A stretch of 55,146 bases of DNA from Hyphomicrobiales bacterium (GTDB lineage: Bacteria; Pseudomonadota; Alphaproteobacteria; Rhizobiales; Rhizobiaceae), in contig UBTA01000038.1 of NCBI GenBank assembly GCA_900468065.1, positions 1 to 55,146 of the forward strand, written 5' to 3'. This document shows, one piece after another, positions 26,749-34,711 of the stretch; position 1 is the first letter of the stretch; each line of letters starts with the position of its first letter. Position numbers and translations under genes: made by a program. The notes under the pieces were generated by a model that saw nothing but the letters and a program-made list of their open reading frames with translations, had not been told where the DNA came from and searched no databases.

Positions 26749-28683
26749 TCAACTTCCGGAGATCTGGAGTTCATCTGCCAAAGACGCGATTTCCTCGACA
26801 GCCGCAGCCAGGTCTTCCGCCCCGCGAGATTGCTGCCGCGCCGCTGTTGCGGCCTGCTGCGATGCAGCGCTTGCCTCTTGGGCGACCGAAGCAATTTGTA
26901 GCGTTCCTGTCTGGACTTGTTTTGCCGCCACGAGAATCGACTGAGCCGCTTGTAAGATAGAGGCACTTCCTCGCACCATCGCGTCTACATCTGTTTCAGC
27001 CGCCACAAGGCGCTCGACGATTAACTTGTTTTTGGTGATCTCGGCTTCGGAAGACGCGATAATTGCCTCCAACTCGCGCTGGACAGCGACAATTTGAAGC
27101 TGTGTCAGTCGAATTGTATCTTTCACGCCGTCGATGGTTTCTGCGGCATCCTGGGCGAGCTTCCGGATATCTGTCGAGACGACGGCAAAACCACGGCCAG
27201 CCTCGCCGGCTCTGGCCGCCTCTACTGAGCCGCTGACAGCAAGCATGTTCGTCTGAACCGCAATAAGAACGATCCGATCTACGGTCCGTTCGATCTGGAA
27301 ACCGATCTCGCCAAGCGAATGCAACTCAATCAGCGCATTTCGCGTTTCCATCAGAGCATCCGAAATTCCAGAAGCGATACCTATCAAACCAGACCTGTTT
27401 CTTGCAAGGAGCGCCTTGATTTCTTCCGCACGCTGACTTGCCTGGCTTGCGCTCTCTTGTGTTTGCGATGCGCTTTTTTCGATCTGCACCATGGCGGCAT
27501 TGGCTTGCTGGGTAGATGCAGCCTGTGCCTCGGCGCCGCGGCTGATCTGCTCGACGGCAATGAGAATTTCACCGGCAGCACCGGAAAGCTCCTGCACGGT
27601 GGCCGACAATTCTTCGGCCGCAGAACTCAACTCCTCGGAACGGGAGTTCCGGCCCTCTTCATTCATCAGTTCGTCTGCGAGGATTGCCAGCCCCTGTGAT
27701 GTCTGCTGGCTTTCCTCCAGTGCGGCACTTTGCTGCTGCACGGCCCGTTGCGCTTCCATCGCTGCGGCAGATTGCTCCTCTGCAGCGGCGGCCACGGTTT
27801 CGGCTCCCTTTTGTGCCTCTCGCGTCGCTGTCTCAGCTTCCACAGCGGCAATCAGGATGGTCTGACTGTTTTGCGATAGGGATGTGAGACCCGAACGGAT
27901 ACCATGAAGTTCCTCAGCGACCGTCCTTCCAGACGATGACTGCTCTCGTGCCGTCGCCGCAGCGGACGCAATACGCTCGGAAATCTGGCGGACCCCATTT
28001 ACGATGGTCTCGGAATGTTGGCTAACCACATGGGAACTACGTTCGGCAATTTCAGCCAGCGAACGGACCTCGTCGGCAACGATCGCAAATCCTCGACCGT
28101 CGTCGCCGGCACGCGCTGCTTCGATCGCTGCATTCAACGCCAAAAGATTGGTGCGATCGGAAATATCTGCCACCGCTGCAGTCGCCGCTCCGATTGTCTG
28201 CGCCTGTGATTGAAGCTTCTCGACGACAGCGACAGACGCGATTTGTCGTGAGGCGTTTGTATCGATGGCCGTGATCGAGGTATCGATCTGCGCGACAGAT
28301 TCCAAAATCGAACTTTGTAATTCCTCGGTCCGTTTGCGGGCATTGTCCGCTTCGGATCGCGCGTCAGCGAACCTTGAGGAAAGATGGGTGGTCGCAGAAA
28401 GGGATTCGTGGGCCGCGCCCGCAGCCTCTTCCGCCCCACTTGCAATTTGTTCGAGCGCCCTCCGGAGCTGTTCCGACGCAGACGCTGCCTCCGCGACACC
28501 GGTCACCAGTTCCTCAGTTGCCGCGCCAATGCGCTCTGCCGCTTTTTGATGGCGAACACGGGACCGATCCTGTGAACGCCTTGCGGATCCAGTCTTATCG
28601 CCACTGGAATTAGACACAATCGGGGACACAACTTTTCCGCTTGCCGGCTTTGGGCCCAGTTGAGAAGTCTTGACCAATGCCAT
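26749..28683 (-). CDS. Soluble methyl-accepting receptor with two signalling tips
   Basis: A 644-residue cytoplasmic receptor without membrane segments or a recognisable ligand-binding domain. Almost the whole length is coiled-coil of the MCP type. It contains two separate hairpin-tip regions: about 173-211 ([20 protein letters not shown]) and about 471-511 ([20 protein letters not shown], divergent). Between them and after them lie further Ala/Glu/Gln-rich heptads with possible methylation pairs. A start of about 45 basic and polar residues precedes the coil. It is the first gene of the chemosensory operon. Duplicated tips could let one receptor contact two CheA/CheW units, matching the multi-CheW protein encoded 4 bases downstream. 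Confidence 0.9.
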   Translation of the reverse strand: MALVKTSQLGPKPASGKVVSPIVSNSSGDKTGSARRSQDRSRVRHQKAAERIGAATEELVTGVAEAASASEQLRRALEQIASGAEEAAGAAHESLSATTHLSSRFADARSEADNARKRTEELQSSILESVAQIDTSITAIDTNASRQIASVAVVEKLQSQAQTIGAATAAVADISDRTNLLALNAAIEAARAGDDGRGFAIVADEVRSLAEIAERSSHVVSQHSETIVNGVRQISERIASAAATAREQSSSGRTVAEELHGIRSGLTSLSQNSQTILIAAVEAETATREAQKGAETVAAAAEEQSAAAMEAQRAVQQQSAALEESQQTSQGLAILADELMNEEGRNSRSEELSSAAEELSATVQELSGAAGEILIAVEQISRGAEAQAASTQQANAAMVQIEKSASQTQESASQASQRAEEIKALLARNRSGLIGIASGISDALMETRNALIELHSLGEIGFQIERTVDRIVLIAVQTNMLAVSGSVEAARAGEAGRGFAVVSTDIRKLAQDAAETIDGVKDTIRLTQLQIVAVQRELEAIIASSEAEITKNKLIVERLVAAETDVDAMVRGSASILQAAQSILVAAKQVQTGTLQIASVAQEASAASQQAATAARQQSRGAEDLAAAVEEIASLADELQISGS

Positions 28684-28810
28684 GAAATATCCGTTGTCTT
28701 ATTGGGCCCAAGTTGCAGGCCCGGTTGAGGGGGCGCTTGCTACGTTAAGGGCGGCTAAAATCGTATGAGTTTTATGGCTTAAAGGCATGACCAAAGCAAT
28801 CTTTCCGATC

Positions 28811-29173
28811 TCATCGGATGGTCAGCCCGCGTATATGGCTTACGACGCGGGAGACATCATATGGCTTCGACACAAACTCGAATTGATACGGGAGATCGTT
28901 CTTTGGAATTTTCAGGTAGCCCGATGTCAGGATCGCCATGTCCGGGCGCGATAACTGAACCAATTCGGCCAACTGCAATCCGTCAATCGAACCCGGCATA
29001 TCAATGTCGGTGAATTCGGCTTCAATCTGAGGATGGAGCGCTCGAAGTTCCAACGCCTCATCCGCGTTCGCAGCCTCGAGGACGTCAAATCCAGCATCCT
29101 CGAATTCGTCGACAACGCTCATTCGAATCAACAGTTCGTCCTCTACGAGAACGGAGAGCTCATCACGTGACAT
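28811..29173 (-). CDS. Single-domain response regulator
   Basis: A 120-residue receiver. The first acidic pair is Glu-Asp (VLVEDELLIRMSV), the phospho-acceptor is the first Asp of FTDIDMPGS (near residue 57), the switch Thr/Ser is in LTSGY and the Lys in FVSKPYD. This FTDIDMPGS/SGY/KPY form is the subfamily that often pairs with HWE or hybrid kinases in Rhizobiales rather than with CheA. The gene precedes the chemosensory operon by about 130 bases on the same strand, but has its own EcfG-type promoter (29219-29243), so it is probably a general-stress gene. Confidence 0.85.
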   Translation of the reverse strand: MSRDELSVLVEDELLIRMSVVDEFEDAGFDVLEAANADEALELRALHPQIEAEFTDIDMPGSIDGLQLAELVQLSRPDMAILTSGYLKIPKNDLPYQFEFVSKPYDVSRVVSHIRGLTIR

Positions 29174-29218
29174 TTACTATGAACCGATCATGAGAGGCAG
29201 CTTAAAGTAGCGCGACTA

Positions 29219-29243
29219 AACGAGTTAGCGCACCATTGGTTCC
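29219..29243 (-). promoter_or_regulatory. EcfG-type promoter of the orphan receiver gene
   Basis: Minus strand: GGAAC at 29243-29239, 17-base spacer ending in C, GTT at 29221-29219. It matches GGAAC-N16-cGTT and lies about 45 bases before the receiver ATG at 29173. Confidence 0.65.
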
Positions 29244-29567
29244 GCGGTGGAGAAAATTTCTTCATTGAAGCCTGATACGCTCGCCGCCTCTCGTTACAAT
29301 TCGGCTGCGACTTCGTAAGACACGTCCGATGGCAACATTAGCACGAGCTTGAATTTCCACCCGAGCGGCTGGAAAGCCCTGACCCTCTCGCAGCGATACG
29401 GGACGGTTCTTCGTTTCAGCGTTGGATTTACTGGGAGAACCCAACGCAAGACAAAAAAGGGCCGATCGCCAGTTGAGATAAGCGGGCAAGTGGTCGACCA
29501 TAGCTCGAGCGAGAACATCATGATTCTATCAAAAGCGCCGCGCACGTTGTGCGGAAATTGACCCCAG
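29244..29567. other. Stretch with no supported gene
   Basis: Three overlapping open frames on both strands cover this stretch, but none has a good ribosome-binding site or a clear family match. One plus-strand frame (29349-29561) weakly suggests the start of a PilZ-like domain. It lies upstream of the EcfG-type promoter of the receiver gene. Confidence 0.35.
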
Positions 29568-29786
29568 CTAAGCTGCTCGCGGACAGTTTGAAAGACGCGC
29601 GGGTGCGGGAGCATCCCCTGTAAAGTCAATCAGCGCGCGATCGGGGGAATCGGCAATGGCTAAGAGTACTTCGTCGGGCGTCCATGCCACCAGACAGGCT
29701 TTATCCACAATACGTAACACCTCAAGCTGCAGCGCGTTTTCGCAAGCAAGACGCCTTCTATGGCCGTTCGGCACAGTGATGCTCAT
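29568..29786 (-). CDS. Small hypothetical protein, 72 residues
   Basis: A 72-residue soluble protein (MSITVPNGHRRRLACENALQ at the start) resembling short rhizobial proteins of unknown function in which a basic N-terminus is followed by a helix like LEVLRIVDKACLVAWTPDEV. The tail after about residue 52 (SPDRALIDF and a proline-rich end) departs from the helical pattern, so a late frameshift or truncation is possible. The ATG at 29786 is chosen over an upstream frame start because an EcfG-type promoter lies at 29815-29839, inside the longer frame. AAGAGGAA before the ATG can serve as the ribosome-binding site. Confidence 0.5.
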   Translation of the reverse strand: MSITVPNGHRRRLACENALQLEVLRIVDKACLVAWTPDEVLLAIADSPDRALIDFTGDAPAPARLSNCPRAA

Positions 29787-29814
29787 GAGAATTTCCTCTT
29801 CTTCCCCTCTCAAC

Positions 29815-29839
29815 AACTCCTGGATGAACGTATCGTTCC
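29815..29839 (-). promoter_or_regulatory. EcfG-type promoter of the 72-residue protein gene
   Basis: Minus strand: GGAAC at 29839-29835, 17-base spacer, GTT at 29817-29815, about 30 bases before the ATG at 29786. The base before GTT is A rather than the preferred C. Confidence 0.5.
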
Positions 29840-29886
29840 ATTCTCTGTTTAGGTGAATGTTAGTGAGGTCGGGAACACCCACCTAG

Positions 29887-30089
29887 GGGCCTGCTTACCC
29901 CTGCTGGGGTGATCAGGCCTCTTCGAACGGGGACGTCAATGGATACAACTGGGCTGGCTGCAGATCGTCTGGAAACGCCAGCTCGCACCACGAGTGGCGC
30001 CGCGCTCATTGACAACCTCGGCCTTCCAATTCTTACATTTGTTTGATATCGCCCAGCCGCTTCATGCCGTGATACATGAAGAAAAAGCA
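29887..30089. other. Gene-less stretch
   Basis: Together with the following 280 bases, up to the 31-codon frame at 30373, this part has no supported gene. The only clear element is the hairpin at 30090-30120, which faces the minus strand. Confidence 0.35.
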
Positions 30090-30120
30090 CCCGGTCGCTT
30101 TCGGTCAGGCGGCGACCGGG
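30090..30120 (-). terminator. Rho-independent terminator, minus strand
   Basis: A perfect 9-base stem, CCCGGTCGC (30090-30098) with GCGACCGGG (30112-30120), and a 13-base loop. On the minus strand it is followed by TGCTTTTTC, a fair U-run. No protein gene on the minus strand clearly ends here, so it may end a small RNA or an unrecognised transcript. Confidence 0.5.
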
Positions 30121-30372
30121 GAACCCTCCCCTACGAAGATCGTTTGGAAGTTTACAGAATTTACCCTCACAGTTCCGCCAGAAAGGGTTCAGGTGATGGC
30201 TAGTCATAACCGCGGTCGGACGGGCGGGTGGAACCTTTAACCCGTCTCTGGAGCGTGTACCGGTCAGATATGGCCATACACGCTCTCCGTGACAGCGTTG
30301 GCGACGGTCGAACCAAGCAACGCTGAGATTGAGAATGGGAAATCCAATCGATCCAACAAGGCAGAGGGAAAA

Positions 30373-30468
30373 ATGACGAACAGCCTTGCACGTCGCCGGA
30401 GTGGCGAATCTTTATCAGCATATGCTGCTGTTGCTCGTCGTGAACGTCGATACGTCGAACCTGACTGA
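30373..30468 (+). CDS. Small arginine-rich hypothetical protein, 31 residues
   Basis: A 31-codon frame, MTNSLARRRSGESLSAYAAV followed by ARRERRYVEPD. It has 8 Arg and no hydrophobic segment, so it should be cytosolic. GCAGAGGGA just before the ATG is a plausible ribosome-binding site, and a perfect bidirectional terminator (30485-30520) begins 17 bases after the stop, which is what a short monocistronic gene would show. I do not recognise the family. It could also be the coding part of a dual-function small RNA. Confidence 0.45.
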   Translation: MTNSLARRRSGESLSAYAAVARRERRYVEPD

Positions 30469-30484
30469 TTTGTTCTGAAATAGA

Positions 30485-30520
30485 AAAAGCCCACCGTGCA
30501 GGGAAACTCGGTGGGCTTTT
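30485..30520. terminator. Bidirectional rho-independent terminator
   Basis: AAAAGCCCACCG (30485-30496) pairs perfectly with CGGTGGGCTTTT (30509-30520) around a 12-base loop. There are T-runs on both strands (TTTTG on plus, TTTTTC on minus). It ends the 31-codon gene on the plus strand and could also end a minus-strand transcript. Confidence 0.8.
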
Positions 30521-30612
30521 GTCTGGGCATTTCCGACTGGATCAGTGATGCGCTGAACCATGAACGAAATCTAAAGGAACGCGATTAACGAGAAGTTAAC
30601 GCTAAAAACAAA

Positions 30613-30643
30613 AAGATCCGTTGGGAGAGGGCCAACGGATCTT
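30613..30643 (-). terminator. Rho-independent terminator, minus strand
   Basis: AAGATCCGTTGG (30613-30624) pairs perfectly with CCAACGGATCTT (30632-30643) around a 7-base loop. On the minus strand it is followed by TTTTTGTTTTT, so it terminates a minus-strand transcript coming from the 30644-30985 region, where no protein gene is obvious. Confidence 0.75.
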
Positions 30644-30985
30644 AATTGTGGGAATGACATGCACTGTTTAGTATTCTCGGGAATGCACTGCACTGCTCTG
30701 ATCCGATATGTGACGCTGCCTCGGATCGACTACAGAATGGCTGTTCTCGAACTGTCTCACGTTGGGATTTGATAAATATCCACGAAGATAAACAATCGTG
30801 GCGAACACATAATGGACAACCCGCTTCCACGAGACCGTAGTGATGGTCAGTTTCGAGGACCAAGCTGACGCAATGCTTTAAAGATTGGCTATCCGATAAG
30901 CCTGTAGACAAGCCCCCGAACTTCGTGATCTGACAACCCTTTACGCGAACCAGTCTCATTTTGCACGTATGGGGAATTTCGGATA
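30644..30985. other. Stretch possibly holding a minus-strand small RNA
   Basis: About 340 bases without a recognised gene. A 105-codon minus-strand frame (30642-30959) ends inside the strong minus-strand terminator but has no family match and unusual composition (rich in Cys, His and Ser). The terminator implies transcription from this region, so a small RNA or a rapidly evolving small gene is possible. Confidence 0.35.
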
Positions 30986-31427
30986 TTGCGCAGATACCTT
31001 GGGCTGGTACTAGCGCTGTCAGCTACGCCAGTGATTGCTGAGACTGACCTCCCACCCGACCTGACTGGATCCTATTACTGCAAGGCCACTGCGAGTGCCG
31101 GGATCAAATTCGATAAAGATACGGGCAATTGGGACTCATCGAGGTTCATCGTCGAAAAACAAGCGTATGTCGTCAAATTGAATTTCACTGGTCAGACTGG
31201 CACCTATGATTTCCTCCCCTTCATTCCGCGCCTACGATGTGACTGTTAAGCCTTTCGCCGGGAATGGGACAGATGAACGTTGCAACGGCGAGACCGACGA
31301 GGCTAACAAACTTGTTTATGAGGAGGTCGCGGCCGGTGGGAGTGCCATTCGATGCAAACAAATCTCATTGAATTATTGGTTCAACTTCGCAACGAAGAAG
31401 TTTCAGATCGTGTACGATGGCGACTGA
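30986..31427 (+). pseudogene. Frameshifted secreted hypothetical protein
   Basis: A TTG start gives MRRYLGLVLALSATPVIAET, a clear Sec signal peptide, then LPPDLTGSYYCKATASAG and about 45 more residues before a TAA at 31247-31249. A second frame, entered through a one-base shift near 31210, continues smoothly (SFRAYDVTVKPFAGNGTDER to NYWFNFATKKFQIVYDGD, stop 31425-31427). Joined, they make one periplasmic protein of about 145 residues with paired cysteines. The family is not recognised. This is either a genuine one-base frameshift in a C/T run or a sequencing error at that point. Confidence 0.55.
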
Positions 31428-31800
31428 ATGAGCACAGATAACGCGACTGGAACTCCAGCAATCACTATCGGGCAGTGCGATAAAATCAATTAAAGCGTGT
31501 CAGAGATGTCCTTGATGCCGCGATCAAGGCTGCTGGCTGTTGGTTAGCTGGGCGCCCCCAAACCTTGCACACCAGTTCACCACACCTGGACATACTTCGA
31601 GACTTGAAGCGAGGGGTCGTCCATATGGCCTTGGCTGCAGAACCCATCCTCCATGAAGCCGGCCAACTCTCAGCGGCTCGACTGCCGGGACTGCGATCTC
31701 GCGGTAATGTCCGCTCCGGACGCACGACAACTTTCTATCGATGCAGACCGTCATCAAGTGAGTTGGCGGGTTCGATTCCGCTGAAGGGTCATTGCTAATT
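31428..31800. other. Gene-less stretch
   Basis: No supported gene. Several overlapping frames on both strands have no family match. A tRNA T-arm-like sequence (31766-31782) occurs without the rest of a tRNA. Confidence 0.35.
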
Positions 31801-31807
31801 GGGCGAT

Positions 31808-32377
31808 CTATGACACAACGTTGCGAACGAATTTTAAAAGTTGAGCTTGCCTATTGGCATATGAATACTCCTGTGCGGAGTTGTATATCGCAAACGTTCC
31901 TGCTGGGTACTCCTTCTCAGCTCCGCTAAGGATCAGCGTAAGCGATCCTTCGACAACCATTATCATTTCGTGCCAGCCCTCGGGATCGGGTTCCGCGTCA
32001 TATCTTTCACCGCTCTCTAAGGACCAGATCCACATTTGAGTTTCATGTCGCGCAGGGGCTGTCCCCAAAAGCACCCCTTTGCTTTTCGTACCCTTTCCTC
32101 GCCAGGTCACTTCGTTGACGTCGGTCGACGACTGTCTTTCTGGATCCCGGACGAGATCGACGAAACCCACGCCCATCGCAGCCGCCAACTTGTCCAGACT
32201 GGACAAACTGATGTTTGCGTCACCCGACTCGACGGCAATGATCATGCGTCGGCTGACGCCGGACGCTTGGGCAAGAGCAATCTGGCTGAATCCGGCCGCT
32301 TGGCGAAATCGCCGTAAATTTCCGGAGACGTGCGCCAGAACATCACCTCGGGCATCTTTGTGCAGTATATTGCTCAT
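31808..32377 (-). CDS. XRE-family regulator with C-terminal cupin domain
   Basis: A 189-residue regulator. N-terminal HTH_3/XRE domain (about residues 10-70; SQIALAQASGVSRRMIIAVE is the helix-turn-helix) and C-terminal cupin_2 domain (about 110-185; EGWHEMIMVVEGSLTLILSG and PAGTFAIYNS). Cupin-XRE proteins typically sense small metabolites and control amino-acid or polyamine catabolism. The start at 32377 (MSNILHKD) is preferred; an ATG 15 bases upstream is possible. A palindrome overlaps this start codon and a perfect copy lies 41 bases upstream, indicating autorepression. It is divergent from the amino-acid catabolic operon beginning at 32540, which it probably represses. Confidence 0.88.
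   Translation of the reverse strand: MSNILHKDARGDVLAHVSGNLRRFRQAAGFSQIALAQASGVSRRMIIAVESGDANISLSSLDKLAAAMGVGFVDLVRDPERQSSTDVNEVTWRGKGTKSKGVLLGTAPARHETQMWIWSLESGERYDAEPDPEGWHEMIMVVEGSLTLILSGAEKEYPAGTFAIYNSAQEYSYANRQAQLLKFVRNVVS
32362..32373. promoter_or_regulatory. Operator half-copy overlapping the XRE gene start
   Basis: GCAGTATATTGC, an 11/12 match to the perfect palindrome at 32403-32414, inside codons 2-6 of the regulator gene. Binding here would block early elongation or initiation of the regulator's own transcript. Confidence 0.5.
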
Positions 32378-32402
32378 TTTTAACATCTCCAACCTTGACT
32401 GT

Positions 32403-32414
32403 GCAATATATTGC
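32403..32414. promoter_or_regulatory. Palindromic operator in the divergent XRE/OCD promoter region
   Basis: GCAATATATTGC, a perfect 12-base palindrome within a longer 18-base near-duplication (17/18) of the regulator's first codons. Its centre is 41 bases (about four helical turns) from the copy at 32362-32373, a spacing suited to cooperative binding of two dimers on one face of the DNA. Confidence 0.6.
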
Positions 32415-32539
32415 TCATATGGTCGTCTTACTCCTAACGGGCGGCCTGTTCAACAGCGAATTCTACCGCGTATCTCACCAGATGCGCGAGCGATTCTGTG
32501 CGTCCAAATGCTGCCCTTCACGTAACGGCGAGGTATTCG

Positions 32540-33478
32540 ATGACGCAACCGATCGTTCTCAACGAAACTGAGATCACAGCGCTCCTTCCCAAGGTCGATG
32601 TTCGCGCGGTTCTGGAACGCATGTTCCGCTCACTGGCGGAAGGTGAAGCGGTTCAGCCTCCTCAAACGTTGAGCCTTTTTCCGCGCGACACCGGTGACTT
32701 CATCACGTATCTCGGCGTCCTTGCCGATGAAAAGGTGTTCGGCGCGAAGCTTTCCCCGTATATCCCGGGCGACGGCAAGGCCGTTGTTACAGCCTGGACC
32801 CTGCTTATGTCGACGGAGACAGGAACCCCGCTTCTTCTCTGCGATTCCAAAAAGCTGACAACAGAGAGGACGGCTGCGGCGTCGATCATCGCTGCCGACC
32901 TGCTCGCAGGCCCAGACGCTTCCGTGCTTACAATCGTCGGCTCGGGCCCAATGGCGCTTGCGCATCTTCGTTATGCCGATAGCATTCGTGCTTGGAAAGA
33001 GGTGAGAATCGCGTCTCCCGACGTTTTGACCAGCTCGGTGCCGTCCACGATCTCAAGCGGCGTCCCGATCACGAAGTCGACAAATGCAAACGAAGCGATA
33101 CGAGGCGCCGACGTCGTCTTGTTGTGCACCTCCTCGGGCACGCCGGTGATAGACGCCACAGCGCTATCCAAAGCGGCGGTCGTGACATCGATCAGCACCA
33201 ATGTCGCCAACGCCCATGAAGTCGATCCCGCAGCACTGCAAGGATTCGACGTCTACTGCGACTACCGAAAAACAACGCCGGCCGCGGCTGGCGAGATGAA
33301 GCTGGCCGCAGCAGCAGGACAATGGAACCCAGAGGCATTGTGCGGTGATCTTCCAGAACTGCTGACAGGCTGCGCCAAGGCGCCCAGCCGCGAACGTCCT
33401 GCCTTTTTCCGGTCCATTGGCCTCGGCCTGGAAGATATCGCCGCAGCCGTCGCTCTGCTCAACGGCACGCGCGCCTGA
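32540..33478 (+). CDS. Ornithine cyclodeaminase/mu-crystallin-family protein
   Basis: A 312-residue NAD(P)-binding protein of the OCD/mu-crystallin family. The ATG at 32540 gives the typical start (LNETEITALLPKVDVRAVLE). A Rossmann motif is seen at VLTIVGSGPMALAHLRYA (about 133-150). The catalytic GDCPGKTEL segment of true ornithine cyclodeaminases, present in the gene at 40741, is not found; the corresponding part reads ITSISTNVANAHEVDP. It is therefore more likely an imine reductase or amino-acid dehydrogenase of the family than a cyclodeaminase. It leads the operon that continues with an aminotransferase and an amino-acid importer, and is divergent from the XRE-cupin gene. Confidence 0.85.
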   Translation: MTQPIVLNETEITALLPKVDVRAVLERMFRSLAEGEAVQPPQTLSLFPRDTGDFITYLGVLADEKVFGAKLSPYIPGDGKAVVTAWTLLMSTETGTPLLLCDSKKLTTERTAAASIIAADLLAGPDASVLTIVGSGPMALAHLRYADSIRAWKEVRIASPDVLTSSVPSTISSGVPITKSTNANEAIRGADVVLLCTSSGTPVIDATALSKAAVVTSISTNVANAHEVDPAALQGFDVYCDYRKTTPAAAGEMKLAAAAGQWNPEALCGDLPELLTGCAKAPSRERPAFFRSIGLGLEDIAAAVALLNGTRA

Positions 33479-33502
33479 ACCAACAAAAGTGAGGAGAAAA
33501 TA

Positions 33503-34636
33503 ATGAAAATTCGTGATTTCGGCGTCGAAATTTGGATGAACAAGTACGAGACGAAGTGCGAACTCAATCTTGCAGAAACGTGCGTTGAGTCCCTTACAGT
33601 CGCTGAACTGCTGGACATGGCCGGCACTAATGACATTGCCCAACAGCTTCTGCCTCTCAAGCTGACCTACGGCGAAATCGAGGGTAGCGTACGGCTGCGA
33701 ACTCTCGTTGCTGGTCTATACGAGAAGCAGAAGATTGAAAACGTCATCACCACCCACGGGGCAATCGGCGCAAATGCGCTTGTCCATCAAACCCTTGTAG
33801 ACCGCGGCGACCGTGTGATCTCCGTCCTACCGACATACCAGCAGCACTACTCCATTCCCGAGAGTATTGGCGCGGACACACAAATCCTGAAATTGACCGA
33901 GGAAACCGGCTTTCTTCCAGATCTTGAAGAACTGAGGAAGCTTGCGACCCCCGGAACAAAGCTGATCGCGATCAATAATCCCAATAACCCGACCGGGTCC
34001 TTAATGGACCGCGCTTACCTCGAACAGATCGTCGAAATCGCCCGTGCTTGCGGCGCATGGATCCTTTGCGACGAAGTCTATCGTGGCACGGATCAGGAAG
34101 GCGACACCGGAATGACCGCATCGATCGCGGATCTCTACGAAAAAGGCATCAGCACCGGAAGCATGTCCAAGACGTTCTCACTGGCTGGTCTCCGGCTCGG
34201 TTGGATCGTGGCGCCTGTGGAGCTCATCCATGCTGTCTCGGTTCATCGGGATTACAACACGATCTCAGTCGGAATGTTAGATGACCATTTCGCGGCGATC
34301 GCACTGGAGAGCAAGGATAAGATCCTCGAGCGCAGCCACAAGATTACGCGGACAAACCTCAAAATCGTTTCCGACTGGGTGGATGGGGAGCTTCTCATCT
34401 CCTGGATCAAGCCGAAATCCGGCACGACCGCTCTCCTCAAGTATGATTTGCCGGTCTCCTCCGAGGAGTTTTGCCTCCGTCTTCTCGAAAAAACCGGCGT
34501 GATGCTCACTCCGGGCAGCGCGATGGACATGGAGGGCTATCTTCGCATTGGTTACACCAATGGCGAGGATATTCTTCGCGAAGGTCTGAAGCGCATCTCG
34601 CTCTTCCTCAAGGAAAGTGCTGCGTCAGCCGCCTGA
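33503..34636 (+). CDS. PLP-dependent class I/II aminotransferase
   Basis: A 377-residue fold-type I PLP enzyme. Landmarks: YGEIEGSVRLR near residue 55, INNPNNPTGSLM (substrate/cofactor Asn), CDEVYRG (PLP-ring Asp), and the PLP-lysine in GSMSKTFSLAGLRLGW, with a conserved carboxylate-binding Arg near the C-terminus (YLRIGYTN). The arrangement is close to the group that includes aspartate aminotransferase-like enzymes and capreomycidine synthase (VioD), which acts on arginine derivatives. GAGGAGAAAATA precedes the ATG. It follows the OCD-family gene by 24 bases. The substrate is probably an amino acid taken up by the importer encoded next. Confidence 0.85.
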   Translation: MKIRDFGVEIWMNKYETKCELNLAETCVESLTVAELLDMAGTNDIAQQLLPLKLTYGEIEGSVRLRTLVAGLYEKQKIENVITTHGAIGANALVHQTLVDRGDRVISVLPTYQQHYSIPESIGADTQILKLTEETGFLPDLEELRKLATPGTKLIAINNPNNPTGSLMDRAYLEQIVEIARACGAWILCDEVYRGTDQEGDTGMTASIADLYEKGISTGSMSKTFSLAGLRLGWIVAPVELIHAVSVHRDYNTISVGMLDDHFAAIALESKDKILERSHKITRTNLKIVSDWVDGELLISWIKPKSGTTALLKYDLPVSSEEFCLRLLEKTGVMLTPGSAMDMEGYLRIGYTNGEDILREGLKRISLFLKESAASAA

Positions 34637-34659
34637 TCATCTCATCTCCAGAATCCCTA

Positions 34660-34677
34660 GCGCCCATCAGAGGGCGC
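34660..34677 (+). terminator. Intercistronic hairpin after the aminotransferase gene
   Basis: GCGCCC (34660-34665) and GGGCGC (34672-34677) form a 6-base GC stem with a 6-base loop and no U-run. It probably attenuates or stabilises the transcript between enzyme and transporter genes rather than fully terminating it. Confidence 0.4.
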
Positions 34678-34711
34678 AGGATGTTTTCGTTTCCAACAAA
34701 AGGGGAATCTT

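Noticed and set aside
29349..29561. 70-codon plus-strand frame suggestive of a PilZ domain start
   Set aside because: Only a short GQVVDHSSS segment is suggestive; no ribosome-binding site, and frames on the other strand are equally open.
30264..30530. 88-codon minus-strand frame with a hydrophobic tail
   Set aside because: Its start would lie inside the bidirectional terminator, and no alternative start with a ribosome site was found.
31766..31782. tRNA T-arm-like GCGGGTTCGATTCCGCT
   Set aside because: No acceptor, D-arm or anticodon arm can be drawn around it, so it is not a tRNA; as an attachment-site relic it has no partner copy or integrase in the window.
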